DNA from: Parietaria judaica
Lineage: Eukaryota > Streptophyta > Magnoliopsida > Rosales > Urticaceae
Assembly: GCA_954871525.1 (NCBI GenBank)
Contig: OX940864.1
Span: 7,496,001-7,560,000 of the forward strand
Direction of reading: 5' to 3'
DNA length: 64,000 bases
Shown: positions 35,579-47,739 of the stretch, piece by piece
Position numbering within the stretch: position 1 is the stretch's first letter
Layout of the letters: each line of letters opens with the position of its first letter
The notes under the pieces: generated by a model
Database searches by the model: none
What the model was told of the DNA's origin: nothing
Seen by the model: only the letters and a program-made list of their open reading frames with translations
Position numbers and translations under genes: made by a program

Positions 35579-37200
35579 GGTGTGTGACTGTGTTTGTTTC
35601 TCGAGAAAACAACCGAGAAAGTGAGACAGACTACTGAGGCAGGCGTTTTTATGGCTCCTCCAAACGGAAAGCGAGTGGACGATTTATTTATGTTTGGCTG
35701 TTGTGTTATTATGGAAACGGATATAATAGGAAGTAAATATTAATATATTTGCGGCTTAAGCACTCAAACTTATAGTGTGTAAGTATATTTTAGATTTATC
35801 TGTTTAGTGGTAATAGCACCAAGTTTTTTTAAAATAGTGTCGAGGGACTCCTTTTCATCCGTGTCCAGTTAATGTTTGTTACGTGTATGTAGATGATTAA
35901 CCTAAAAAATATAATCATTTCACACTTTTATTAAAGTAGAGACGTATGCAAACATGCGTTAACTTCACAAAGATATATAGAATTGGATCTCAATATTATT
36001 TTATGGTTTTCGGGTACTATTGTCGCTAAAAATTAAGAATATGAAGGTACACTTGGTAGAAGACAGAGCAACACGTGTTGAAGTTTTTGATTGATTCGGT
36101 CTCATGTGCCTCGAGTACTCTTCATTTATGGTAGATTAACACTCATTATTTTCACAATTTGATGCGTCAATATGAATCATATACGTGTGTAAATGTCTTT
36201 GCGTTAACGGAGACAAGTCAGACAAAACAAATAAAAAACATAAAATTTACGACTTTGAGTATTTCTTCAGTGGAATAGAAAGTTCAATTGTGATATTTTG
36301 AATAACTTTTAGTATTTTTATTGCAATTATGTACATCCCATCAATTCAGCAACGTACTTATGTACGTAAATTTAGGAGATCTATTTAATTAGGTATTGTT
36401 TCTTATGATCTTTGATGATCTAACTTAATTTGTAATGCGTTAAAGTGGTATACAAACTGTCTCAAATGCTTTATAAAATTTGTCATCTTTTATCTCACGT
36501 ATAATCTTAACATTATAATAATAAAATAAAATAAAAACGTGTGCCAAAAAACAATATTCGCTCATGATCAAAATCCTAAATAATGTACGTTAATTTCGCC
36601 CATGAACGTTAGTTTTATTCAATTTTGATGATTAAAGTATTTTATTGTTTTCATGTAAAATGTTTAATATCAAAGTATTCATTCGTTAAAGAGTTCTTAT
36701 GTAAATATGAATGTGTTGCTTTCTCAAATTCCACGTGGCAGTTCATGGCAATACCACATCACAGTCAGCAGGATGCCACGTGGCACTTAATTATCAACAT
36801 AAATATCAACATAAATGGTCATAGACCTGTTTGAAATAAACTAACGAGTTTGATGACTTTACCCGTCAAAAAATAAGCTCAGTAATTTACCTATGAGAAA
36901 TAGACGACTTTGAAGACTTTATCCACAAATTTTCCAAATTATAATGTTGATGTATGATATTTTAGATGGAAATAATATATAACATATTATCGACTATATT
37001 ATCATATAATACAATTATTTATAGTACGTAATTACACATTATATCTAACCTTAAACTCTTAATAATACTCGTTTTATTTTTTATTACTTTGGGTTATATG
37101 CAGTCGTAAATAAGTGGTCGGGAATTTGGTCCTAGAGCAAGTTGGTTTTCATTATTATGAAATCCACGGGATTTCAGTGAATCAAAATATAAAATTACTG
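35579..37200. other. intergenic, promoter side of the DUF4378 gene
   Basis: No gene seen. Two close G-box words lie in a short imperfect inverted arrangement (CCACGTGGCA at about 36731-36740 and TGCCACGTGG at about 36774-36783). The rest is AT-rich. Confidence 0.5.
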
Positions 37201-37222
37201 ATATTATATATATATATATATA

Positions 37223-37318
37223 GGGAAACTTGAAAAAAAGTCCCCCAAAAATCAAGTTCTACCCCTTTTGTCCCCAACATCAATAAATCTGAAAATTTAT
37301 TCCCCAACCCATTTTTTG
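37223..37318 (+). repeat. left terminal inverted repeat of the MULE
   Basis: 96 bp without a mismatch to the reverse complement of 45594-45689. It is followed by a CT-rich stretch likely to be the leader or promoter of the plus-strand gene. Confidence 0.95.
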
Positions 37319-37945
37319 CCTTATTTTTTACAGAAATACCCATTTTTACAAAAAAATTTACTCATCTTTTTTTTTACCTATTCTCTCTCCTCGCCCCGAC
37401 CTCCCCCCCCCTTCTTCCTCTCTCTTCGCTGACGATCGTCGAAACCCTCTTCGTCACCGTCCGTCTTCTGGTCCTCGCCACCGTCCGTCGAAGGTCAGAC
37501 GAGCATCGTCGCCCCCAGAGCACGCCGTGGAGCTCTCATTTCTCTCTCTTCTTCGAGGTACTGGGTTCTCTTCGTTTTCTATGTTTGGTTCTCAAATAGG
37601 GACGAAATCGGCTTAGTCTTTAGTGTTTAAAGTTAGGGTTCTCCTAGGGTTCGTTTAACTTAGGGTTCGTTTTTGAAATCGGCTCTGTTTAGGTTTTCTT
37701 TCTCAGAATTTTTGAAATCGGCTCTGATTTCGGTTTTGGAACCCTAAATATTGTTCTTAGATTATGCAAGGGTCTCTTTGAAGCCCAAAATCCTGAGCTT
37801 GTTCTTAGATTATGCAGTCACTTAGCTATTGATTTCGGGTTTGAGTTTGTTTAGGGTGTGATATTGATTTCGGTTTTAATTTGGGGTATTAGCTTCGGGT
37901 TTAACTTCGGGTATTGTTTGTTGACTGTTCTTCTTGATTGTAGGT

Positions 37946-40625
37946 ATGAATTATGTTGCTCCAGAAGTTAGTTGGGGCAATACCCGAGTGTGGTTCCCTT
38001 CAAGGACCCGGTTGGCGGGAATGATTGATAATTTCGATGAACTGGGTGTCTTGGATCAAGTGGACCAATCGCAGTTCCGCAATATTGTTAACCATATCCA
38101 CCCCCCGTGTCCAAAGGGATTGGTCCACCAAATGTTACTCCACCGAATTCCGAGCGTTGGAACCTCGGACGAGATTTGGTTCAACTTCTTTAATGTCATT
38201 TGCAAGTTCGGCGCTCGGGAGTTTGAAGATATTACGGGCCTGAAATTTGATCCGGAATTCGAGTTCTATCCGCAAGCGTCGACAAGGGATATTCCGATTG
38301 AGGAAATCATGACGTACGATGATCTTCAAGAATCCCTTAACGAGGAGGTTTTATCTCTCAAAACCAAATTTTCAACAGCCTTATTTCTTCTAATCGAGGG
38401 TGTATTGCTCGGTAGTCTACGATCAAAAAAGTACGCGCCGGTCACACATTGCGTTACTTCAGAAGATTTGTTGACGCGACCGTGGGGCAATATCGTGTGG
38501 AATCAAACATCCGATTTCATTCGGAAGTTTGATTGGGCGGCTCGCGTCGAAAAATACCGGGAGAAGAACCCAAACTCTTCTCGATTTCCGAACTATACCT
38601 TCGAAGGCTATGATATGCCAGTACTTAAGTGGGGTTTAAGGGTGCTACCGGAGTGCATCGATTTCGCCACTGCAAAAACTTTTTTCAAATCGGCAAAGGT
38701 ACGATTAAACTTTTTTCATGGACTAAGGTTGTGTAATTATTCGGTTTGACTCACTCTTTATAAAGGTAGGACTGTGTAATGACTAGTTTTAGACACTTTG
38801 CAAAATTGTTGATTTTTTTAAAGAGGCTAATGTTCATAAGTTGTATCGTGTGTAGATCACGGATGTCCGGGCTTATTTCCCGGAAGTTGTTAACGATAAC
38901 AATCGTTCTTCCAATCCAAGAGGGAAGGATGAGTTCAAGCACTAACCGGTTGAAATCGAGGAACTGACGAAGAAGATCGATCAACAAACTGTCGAAATCG
39001 AGCTACAACGAAAGAGGATCGACACGTTGGTACGTAATCTATTAGTTAGACAGTTTTCTTATAGATTTTGACTATATTGTACATTATTTAAGGTAGTTCT
39101 GTAATTATTTTTTTAATTTTGAATTAGGAATCCCTTGTCGGCGTGCTCAGTGAAACTGTGAGATCCTTGCTAGATGAGAAGAAGGTTAAACCCCCCCCAA
39201 AAGTAACCATCAATTTGGGTAGCCCGACCAACGGGAAAATGGACTTCCAGACCCAAGAACACTTTACATCCGAAAAAACAGCATCGTCTATAGCCAAAAA
39301 CTTGGCTCCGTTGTTTGCGGCGATAGAAAAAAACCCTTGCCGTGAAATCGTTCCTTCCCAAGCGCCTGTTTTTACGCAAGCCGCACAAATTCCCGCTTTC
39401 AATGTTGGTGATGATTCCCCTGCACCGGTTAAGAGGCTTAGGAAGCGGAAAAACTTTGACGATTTCACCGACCCCGACACTGACGCATTGAAACAACGTA
39501 CGAAGTTGTCTCCAAGCGCGGAACCTCCTTTGGTCGGCAAGGGGAGGCCAAAAAACAAAGAGTTGAGGCCTGAAATCAACAAAAAGGATGCACGTTGGGT
39601 TGAGTTTGTGAATTGGCAAAAGTTGAGGGTGAAGAAGTTCGCCCCGCTACCCCAGGTTCGGCTGCTGGATGGTCAACACGTCGACAAAACATGGTTTACC
39701 GACATGCTTTCGCCGCGCCATTGGCTGAATACAATGGTATATTTCCACTTCACCTAGTTATATTCGTAATTAGACAGTGAATCTGACCCTTTTTTTCAGC
39801 ATCTTGATGCAGCTCTTAGGGATCTGCGTCACGACCGAGTTAATCTCAAAATCAACAACGTTTCTGCTGCTTGGAGCATGAGCGTGCTTTATGCTATGAG
39901 GCGACATTTAGATGATGGTGAAGAGATTAGGTTGGACGGCTACATGTACGGTATCGTGGGTGACGCAGAAAGCGAAATGTCGTCCTGGGTGCACCTAGAG
40001 CAAGTGGCAATGATCCTGAACCTTAGCGGCTTACACTGGATCGCTGTATGCGTTGACTTCTAGAAGTGGATGTTCCACGTCTATGACTGCGATCAAAAAG
40101 CCATCGGGCGGGAGACCGTGAACAAAGAATTGCGGAACCTTTCCCTTGCTATATGGGCGCTCCTTAAAAAGACCGGGCTATCTCTTCCGTATGAAGGTTA
40201 CGAGAAAAACCAACTCTTCCACTGGGACTACGCCCTAGTACCACAAGCCAAAATGAGGTACGATGCACGTTTACACTCGAAGTTTACATTCCCATTTATA
40301 AAGGTTGGAATTATAAATTTAGACCGTTTATAAAAAAATTAAGACAGTTTTGAGCTTCAATTTAGACCGTTTCAAAGTGTTGTAAAATATTATTTAGACA
40401 CTTTTTAGCTTCAATTTAGATTGTTTCAAAGTAGTGTAAACTATTTTTACACTATGCAGCGGCGATTGCGGCGTGTTCGCTTTCAAGTATGTCGAGAATA
40501 TGATGAAGGGGCAGCCCATGGACACGATCGAATCTACCAAAATGCTCCAATTTAGACAAGAAATGGCGGCCGCCATTTTCGATAGCGCTGTGGCGTTAAC
40601 TGAGAAAACAGGGACTGACTCATAG
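37946..40625 (+). pseudogene. MULE-borne DUF1985 / Ulp1 (C48) protease-like gene with in-frame stops
   Basis: Exons 37946-38698, 38856-39029, 39128-39736 and 39800-40303 keep one frame; the last exon (from 40460, stop 40623-40625) holds the catalytic Cys block. Exon 1 has a DUF1985-like region (SVGTSDEIWFNFFNVICKFG, then FEDITGLKFDP). Exon 2 is coiled-coil-like (IEELTKKIDQQTVEIE). Exon 4 has the Ulp1 His motif LHWIAVCVDF and the Asp motif FHVYDCDQKAIG; the final exon has GDCGVFAFKY. C48 proteases process SUMO-like proteins. Two stops interrupt the frame: TAA at 38943-38945 and TAG at 40061-40063, the second between the catalytic His and Asp. I could not join the final exon in frame to exon 4. 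It is probably a disabled copy. Confidence 0.83.
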
Positions 40626-40833
40626 ATGTTCGGTACCGTATTTTGGATTTGGTAACCATATTTTGGGGATAACTTCTGGTGGTTTGGTTACCACATTTTG
40701 GACAGTTTGTAATTATTTGGTTTGACACTTTTGGGCTTCGAAGGACCGTTTATATTAGTAAACTGGACTGTTAAAATTATCAAGGTTTTATAAATTTAGA
40801 CCGTTAAAAATATTATTTCGACACTTTTTTGCT

Positions 40834-42053
40834 TCAATTTAGACCGTTTATTATATTAATTAGACACTTTTGCGCTTCAATCTAGACCGTTTACAATATT
40901 ATTTTCAAATTCCAAGATACAATTTAGACCGTTTATTATATTATTTAGACACTTTTGAGCTTCAATTTAGACCGTTTACAATATTATTTTCAAATTCCAA
41001 GATACAATTTAGACCGTTTATTATATTATTTAGACACCTTTGAGCTTCAATTTAGACCGTTTACAATATTATTTTCAAATTCCAAGATACAATTTAGACC
41101 GTTTATTATATTATTTAGACACTTTTGAGCTTCAATCTAGACCGTTTACAATATTATTTTCTAATTCCAAGATACAATTTAGACCGTTTATTATATTATT
41201 TAGACACTTTTGAGCTTCAATCTAGACCGTTTACAATATTATTTTCTAATTCCAAGATACAATTTAGACCGTTTATTATATTATTTAGACACTTTTGAGC
41301 TTCAATCTAGACCGTTTACAATATTATTTTCAAATTCCAAGATACAATTTAGACCGTTTATTATATTATTTAGACACTTTTGAGCTTCAATTTAGACCGT
41401 TTACAATATTATTTTCAAATTCCAAGATACAATTTAGACCGTTTAGTATATTATTTAGACACTTTTGAGCTTCAATTTTGACCGTTTACAATATTATTTT
41501 TTAATTCCAAGATACAATTTAGACCGTTTAGTATATTATTTAGACACTTTTGAGCTTCAATTTAGACCGTTTACAATATTATTTTCAAATTCCAAGAGAC
41601 AATTTAGACCGTTTATTATATTATTTAGACACTTTTGAGCTTCAATTTAGACCGTTTACAATATTATTTTCAAATTCCAAGATACAATTTTTGAGCTTCA
41701 ATTTAGACCGTTTAGTATATTATTTAGACTCTTTTGAGCTTCAATTTAGACCGTTTACAATATTATTTTCAAATTCCAAGAGACAATTTAGACCGTTTAG
41801 TATATTATTTAGACACTTTTGAGCTTCAATCTAGACCGTTTACAATATTATTTTCAAATTCCTAGAGACAATTTAGACCGTTTAGTATATTATTTAGACA
41901 CTTTTGAGCTTCAATTTAGACCGTTTACAATATTATTTTCTAATTCCAAGATACAATTTAGACCGTTTAGTATATTATTTAGACACTTTTGAGCTTCAAT
42001 TTTGACCGTTTACAATATTATTTTCTAATTCCAAGATACAATTTAGACCGTTT
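40834..42053. repeat. 85-bp minisatellite, about 14 copies
   Basis: The unit consists of CAATTTAGACCGTTTA, TATTATTTAGACAC, TTTTGAGCTTCAATTTAGAC and CAATATTATTTTCAAATTCC parts and repeats every 85 bp, for example from 40920 to 41005. The motif TTTAGACCGTTTA occurs twice per unit. Copies differ by a few bases (TTATATT or TAGTATATT, CAAATT or CTAATT) and one is shortened near 41690. The array lies between the converging 3' ends of the two MULE genes. Confidence 0.95.
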
Positions 42054-42200
42054 CAAAGTAGACCGTTTCAAAGTAGACCGTTTCAAAGACAATACAATTA
42101 TATTCCAGTTATAAATAAACATAAAAATGCTGCGTTATGCTAATTCAAAGACAATACAATTATCGCCACGAGTACACTTTAAAAAAAAAAACAAACAAAC

Positions 42201-44779
42201 TCACTCCAATGCACGAGCACTGCATGATGCACGGTTGTGGCCACGAGTCCCGCAGTTTGAACACTTTCTGTGGACTATGACAACTTCACCTTGTGAGGGA
42301 CGACGCTTCGTTTTCGGTCGTCCGCCTTTCTTTTTCGATTTCTTTGACGGACGTCCCGCTCTTACTATTTCTGCCGGCAGCCCCACGTGTATGTCCTTCA
42401 ATTCATCTGGAAGATCCCAGTTACTCTCGTCACCGGTTGGGTAAATTAAGCCTTCGTACGATCGTTCGTATGCCTTTGTAAAGTAATGAGGCGCGACGTA
42501 GTCATAAACTCTTACCCCACGAAACTCGCACGCTGCGGCTGCATGCACGCAAGGCATAACGTTCTCTTGGATTTCGCCACACTCGCACGACCGATTGTCC
42601 AGATTAACTATAAAATGGCCCTTGCTATCTACAACTTCAAATTCCAAGAGACTAATTGGATTAACCTGTAACTTGCTGCCCGCATCGCAGTTTCTAGTTA
42701 ACACTTCTTCCCTTGTAGTTACCAATGTCGTGTTCAGTTTAGCGGCTTTGTTCCGCTTCTCGTAGAACCACTTTTGAGTGGTAAACCGCATGAACTTCAA
42801 CATATTTGTTACTGGATAAGTCCTTGCCACATTTAGCACATTGTTCAAACTTTCAGAATAGTTTGAAGTCATGTAATCGTACCTGAAATGTAAAAGGAAA
42901 AACTGAATTGTCTAAAAATTAAACGAAAACTGTCTAAACAGAAGAAGAAAATTGTCTAAACAGAAAAAGAAAACTGTCTAAACATAGTTAATAGGAGAAT
43001 AGATTCCGGTTACCTTGTACCACCAAAGTGAACACGACTCCATTTATCAGGTCCCATATCCTCCGTGAACTTTGCTACCTCTGGAAACGAGGTCCAAAGG
43101 ATACTCATGTGATGGTTGTATTCCCGAAGAGTATAGGCGTAGGCAGCGCAGTACACCAAACTACAACTGTCTTCGGATTTGAAGTTGTGTTTTATGTTCC
43201 TCTTTATGTGCGCATAGCAGTGACCATGGTGTGCCTCGGGGAAAACTCGGGCCAACCCTTCTATAAGGGTATAATGCTTATCACTAATAAAAACGAGATC
43301 TACAATCTTCCCAATAGCCTGTTTTAATTTTGTAAAGAAATATACCCAATTATTTGTGTCTTCTTGATCCACTAAACCAAAGGCAAGCGGAAACAAAGAC
43401 TCAGAAGCATCCAATCCTACGGCCGCAACCAATTGTCCCCCGTACTTGCTCTTAACGTGTGTGCAATCCACACAAATTACCGGCCGCAGAAATTTAAACC
43501 CACTTAGACAAGATCCAATGGCGAAGAAGGCACATTTGAAACGTCCTTTAGAGTCCGTTTGAAAATCTGTCACAGTTCCCTTATTCCTCTGCTTTAACAT
43601 GTACAAGTACCGGGGTAACTTGGAGTAAGAATCTTCGGGGGTGCCCATCGCGTAAGCAACGGCATTTTCTTTGCATCTCCAGGCCTTCTCGTAAGACATC
43701 GTAACTTCGTACAGCATCTTCATGTCAGCTTGCAAGTTCCTTCAAATTATAAAGAAATAAATTAATAATTAGAAAACAACATAAGATTTAACACTATCTA
43801 ACATTGCAATAAAAATGTCCAAAAATAAGCATGAAACTGTCTACCTTGGAGCATAGTTAGCACTACTCTGGGGGCTAAACCGATCCATCAACAGTTGCCC
43901 AACCACCCGGGGTGCAGCTTTCCTATGGTCGAGTGTACGGTTATCGAGAGTACACGTGTGTTCTTTAGTAGATGAAACAATCTTGCATAGCGGGTGTGAA
44001 CCTCGTATTAGCTTTCCTCTCAATTTCCACCCGCAGTCAGCACCAAGACACTTCACGTACCACACATACGATGCCGATTTGTGTACACGAAAGTCGAACT
44101 TTTTTTCCATCGCATATTTCGACACTTTAAACTTTAATTCTTCAAAATTACCGAAGATAGTACCAACGGCAAAAGCATAAATTTCATCTGCCTTGGGTCT
44201 TTTATTAGAAATAAAGCCCACCAAATCCTCTCTAATAAATCTTGGATCCTTCCAACTTGAAGACGGTAAAGATAAACAGCTCTTACTCGGCTGGGAGGTT
44301 GCGGGCTTAGACTGAATAGCCACTTTTACGTCAACATCAGCATCGGCTAAATTCACAACCGGGTCTTCTTCTTCAACTAAACGCTCTACCTGATTAACCG
44401 ACTCGGGAACCGGTGGATTAGCGCTCCCACGAGAACTTACAAGCACAGGACTGTCTAATCCTTTTTCATCTTCAGCACACGAGGAAGGCTGGGGGACTCG
44501 ATTAACGTGCAATAATTCAGTGCGTAGGTGGACCATCTGCATTATGGTACGCTCTGAAGCCAACGTGACAGGTGGACGGCCACGAAATTGGGGGGGCTAG
44601 GGTGAACTTTAGATCATGGATCGTTGGGTCAGTGCGGATTTCATCATGCAATCTCTGTAAGAATTGTGGGTACTTTATGTTCTTATCAACCACGAAAAAT
44701 AGCCCTTTCCCACCACGATAGTTCCATTTGAGTTCGTCCGAAACCCATTCGCCGTCGTATTCAAGATAAACATTCAATT
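42201..44779 (-). pseudogene. MURA-type Mutator transposase, frameshifted
   Basis: DDE transposase of the MULE. Exons on the minus strand are 43845-44779, 43014-43739 and 42201-42882, joined in phase. The N-terminal region contains a MuDR-type DNA-binding domain (NFEELKFKVSKYAMEKKFDF through KEHTC). The catalytic core shows VICVDCTHVKSKYGGQL, FISDKHYTLIEG, the C2H motif HGHCYAHIKRN and TSNYSESLN with the third acidic residue. A SWIM zinc finger (CECGEIQENVMPCVHA) and a CCHC knuckle (CSNCGTRGHNRASC) close the protein. The first exon is split between two frames at a run of seven C (minus strand; G run 44590-44596): the frame upstream and the frame starting RGRPPVTLASERT differ by one base. A further upstream exon near 44876-44929 is possible, but its phase does not fit. 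It is either a recent frameshift or a homopolymer sequencing error. Confidence 0.9.
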
Positions 44780-45593
44780 CTGCAGCCAAACAAATTTAAA
44801 TCATAAAATCAACTAAATCGCCATCAAAAGAGTCTAGAATATCGATAAAATGAACAAACAATAAAAAAATTTCACCGTCTGAGTACCCATTAAATCGGAA
44901 GGAGTTGACTGAACGTCTTCACATTCCATGATGGATCCGTTCGATAACAAATATGTCAAACAGATAAATCGATGACAAAATTCCTGCAAAAAATACTACA
45001 TTAAATTTTCGTCAGTCATTTCATCGAACAGCTTTTGGGCACTATCAAAACCCCCCACACTCTTAATAGAAGCAAACCAATTCAATCGCAGGAACAGAAC
45101 CAAACCAAATCGATGAATCGCTAGAACAAAACCAAACCAAAAAATCCAGAAATCAATCGATGCCAAGCCCTAGGAGATGAACCCAAAATCTACAGAAAAA
45201 CCAAATAAAAACCATAGATGGCCAAGTACCTCAGTTGGAGAGCAACGTCGTCAACGTCGGCGTCGTAGTCGCCGTGGGTCGCCGTCGGAGTAGCTCTGGG
45301 TCAGTGGCAAGCTCAGGATGGCATCGAAGACGATGGGTCGGTGGCAAGCTCAGGTCGGCGTCGAAGACGATGGGTTTGAGCTCGAAGACCGTCGTGGTGC
45401 TGGGTTTCGAACGGAGCTGATTCTCCGATGGCGAGCTCTGGGTTTAGAACGGACCTTCTGTCTTGTGTTTAGTCGAGCTCAAAGAGAGAGGGGAAGGAAA
45501 GGGAGAGGGAGAGAATCAGGTTCAAGGAGAGAGAGGGTTAAAAGGTGAGTAAAAAATGATGGTAAAAGAGGGTATATTTGTCAAAATTGTGGA

Positions 45594-45686
45594 CAAAAAA
45601 TGGGTTGGGGAATAAATTTTCAGATTTATTGATGTTGGGGACAAAAGGGGTAGAACTTGATTTTTGGGGGACTTTTTTTCAAGTTT

Positions 45687-45689
<3 letters not shown>
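45594..45689 (-). repeat. right terminal inverted repeat of the MULE
   Basis: Reverse complement of 37223-37318 over 96 bp without mismatch. It is followed directly by a TA microsatellite. Confidence 0.95.

Positions 45690-45749
<60 letters not shown>
45690..45749. repeat. (TA)n microsatellite at the MULE insertion point
   Basis: About 60 bp of TA repeats directly right of the MULE. A shorter TA tract lies directly left of it (37203-37222), so the element inserted into a TA run. Confidence 0.95.
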
Positions 45750-45751
<2 letters not shown>

Positions 45752-47731
45752 CAAACAATGGATAAATGTTTTTATTTTTGTTTTTATATAATTTTACTTC
45801 ATAAAACGATTATATATCACACTTCCCATTTTATAGTTTTGAGTTTATATGCAGTCTCTTCCGCAATTTCTTTTAGCAAAATCTTAAATTTAGATTTTTT
45901 TGTTTGTACCTCATATATATGAAATGCTAAAACTTTTCCATATTTTTGTAATTTTATCACTGTATATGGTCTATATATTTTCTATTTTTGTTTTTATGCC
46001 ACTTTTGATTTATAGTTTTATATTTTTATTCTTATCTAGCCTTCGACTTTTTTTTATCTTCATTTATCGCCATTTGACAGTTTGGAAGAGCACTTTGGTA
46101 ACTTGACAGAAGGGTTATAAGGAAATAAAAATAAATTGACAGGTTGCATAAAAAAAAAAAATCAGAAGTGCAATTTAATCATTTTACATAATATAAAAGT
46201 TGCAACGGGGTCCATTACTCTTTTTTTTCATTACACGGTATGCGTAGCCATATTCCACGTATTGGGATTTGAAGACCCAGAACGGGTACCTGGTTTTTGG
46301 TATTCCGAACCTAAATCGGTTCCACAATCCGGATCCGGGTCCAAGATCCGGATTTTATAGTTTTGAACAACTTAAAAGAAGAAAATAAAAAATAATAAAA
46401 ATAGAGAGGATGGTTTCTAGGATAATAATTATATTTCAAGTTAAAGCTTTAAGCTATTTATTTATTTATCTTATTATATATTTAAACCAATTCCAAGAAT
46501 TGGTTCCATAAAATAATATTGAACCCATAATCGGAACTGGATTTCAAACCGGTTTCAGGTATTTCATTTCTTGTTCTGAGTAAAAGAAAATTCGATTCAA
46601 GATGATTTGTAAGTACAACCTTAATAAAATATAAATCAAGAGCTTTTAAAAAACATTTATAAAAAAAAAAAGGAAATGAAAAGAAATAAATGATATGGTG
46701 ATGTGAATTCTCAACGACTTTAATCCAAGTGGTGGTACGCATGGCATTGCCTCTGCCTCCAATATTTGTTTGCCAACACTTTTTGGTGGACCCGCCTTGT
46801 ACTTGTAGAGAGCCTATATGGACTGTTCGATTATATCAAATCCTAAGGCTCACAATGCACATGGACTTGAGACTAGAACGCACGCAAAACGACATTGATA
46901 GTGATGTTTTTTCTTTCCGTTACAAGATGTCGTTTCTTCCCTTTTTTTGTCGTTTTTTCTTTGTGGTGATTTTTTTTTTTGATGTATGGTTGATAGCTTA
47001 TTGTTGTCGTTTTTTGCGATAATTTTCATTGGTTTGGAACGTTGTATAGTTGTATTCTTTCTGTTTATGCATCTTCAAATTGTAAAAAAGAAATCAAACA
47101 ATATTGTAGTATTTCATGTTGATGAAGAGTCAACATATACAAACATGGCATATGCATAGGTGGATTAAAAAATAATTAAAACCTGAGGTTGATAATACTA
47201 ATTTTCTTGGGATAAAAAAAAGTTAGGTTAGTAACGGCATAAATATTTTGTATTTTCATCTTTACATAAGTTCTTTTGACGGTCAAAAATTTAAATATTA
47301 TACGGTCAACATTTTAAATATTTATTATTTTATTTCATATCAAATTTTTATCCTCTCTTTCAATTGATTTAACATAATTTTGTATGTGAAGTTATCAAAA
47401 TTAATCCCCGTCTTTTGAAAGTAACACGTGTGTAAAACATAACGACACATCTAAAATTTTGTTAGATTAATCAATTAAAAAATAGGCTGAACAAAGAGAA
47501 AACAAATTAATAAAATTAGAATTTCAGCCGTGAATATAGCTTGGGAATTTCATTCTTAAAAAAATATTAAATACTTTTTTTTAGGGACAAAATATAAATA
47601 CTTAGTCGTACGTTTAGAAGAAAAATAATAATAAGATCTAGAGGTATACGTGAATGTAATCCTTAAACTACACGTGTCCGATCCATATTGGATACAACCC
47701 CATTACACGAATCTACAATTGGTGGTTGATA
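45750..47731. other. intergenic, no gene seen
   Basis: AT-rich spacer. A short stretch near 46300-46350 contains repeated CCGGATCCGG-like and GGTTCCGG-like words that may be transposon debris. No exon recognised. Confidence 0.5.
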
Positions 47732-47739
47732 CTTGATAC

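Larger units (their letters stand above)
37223..45689. mobile_element. 8.47-kb Mutator-like element (MULE) with Ulp1-type gene, KI-MULE class
   Basis: The outermost 96 bp are identical inverted repeats (37223-37318 and 45594-45689), starting GGGAAACTTGAAAAAAAG and ending at CCCATTTTTTG. Weaker similarity continues inward. Both ends abut TA repeats, so the 9-bp duplication expected of a MULE would be TA repeats and cannot be distinguished from the target microsatellite. Inside are a MURA transposase (minus) and a convergent DUF1985/Ulp1-like gene (plus). This gene pair is known from Kaonashi-type MULEs in several plants. The identical termini suggest recent movement, but both genes carry disabling changes. 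Confidence 0.92.

Noticed and set aside
36725..36790. Paired G-boxes as a promoter of an unseen gene
   Set aside because: No coding sequence follows on either strand within reach; the DUF4378 start is more than 1 kb away.
40834..42053. CRISPR-like array
   Set aside because: The 85-bp units are directly adjacent without unique spacers, in a plant transposon; this is a minisatellite.
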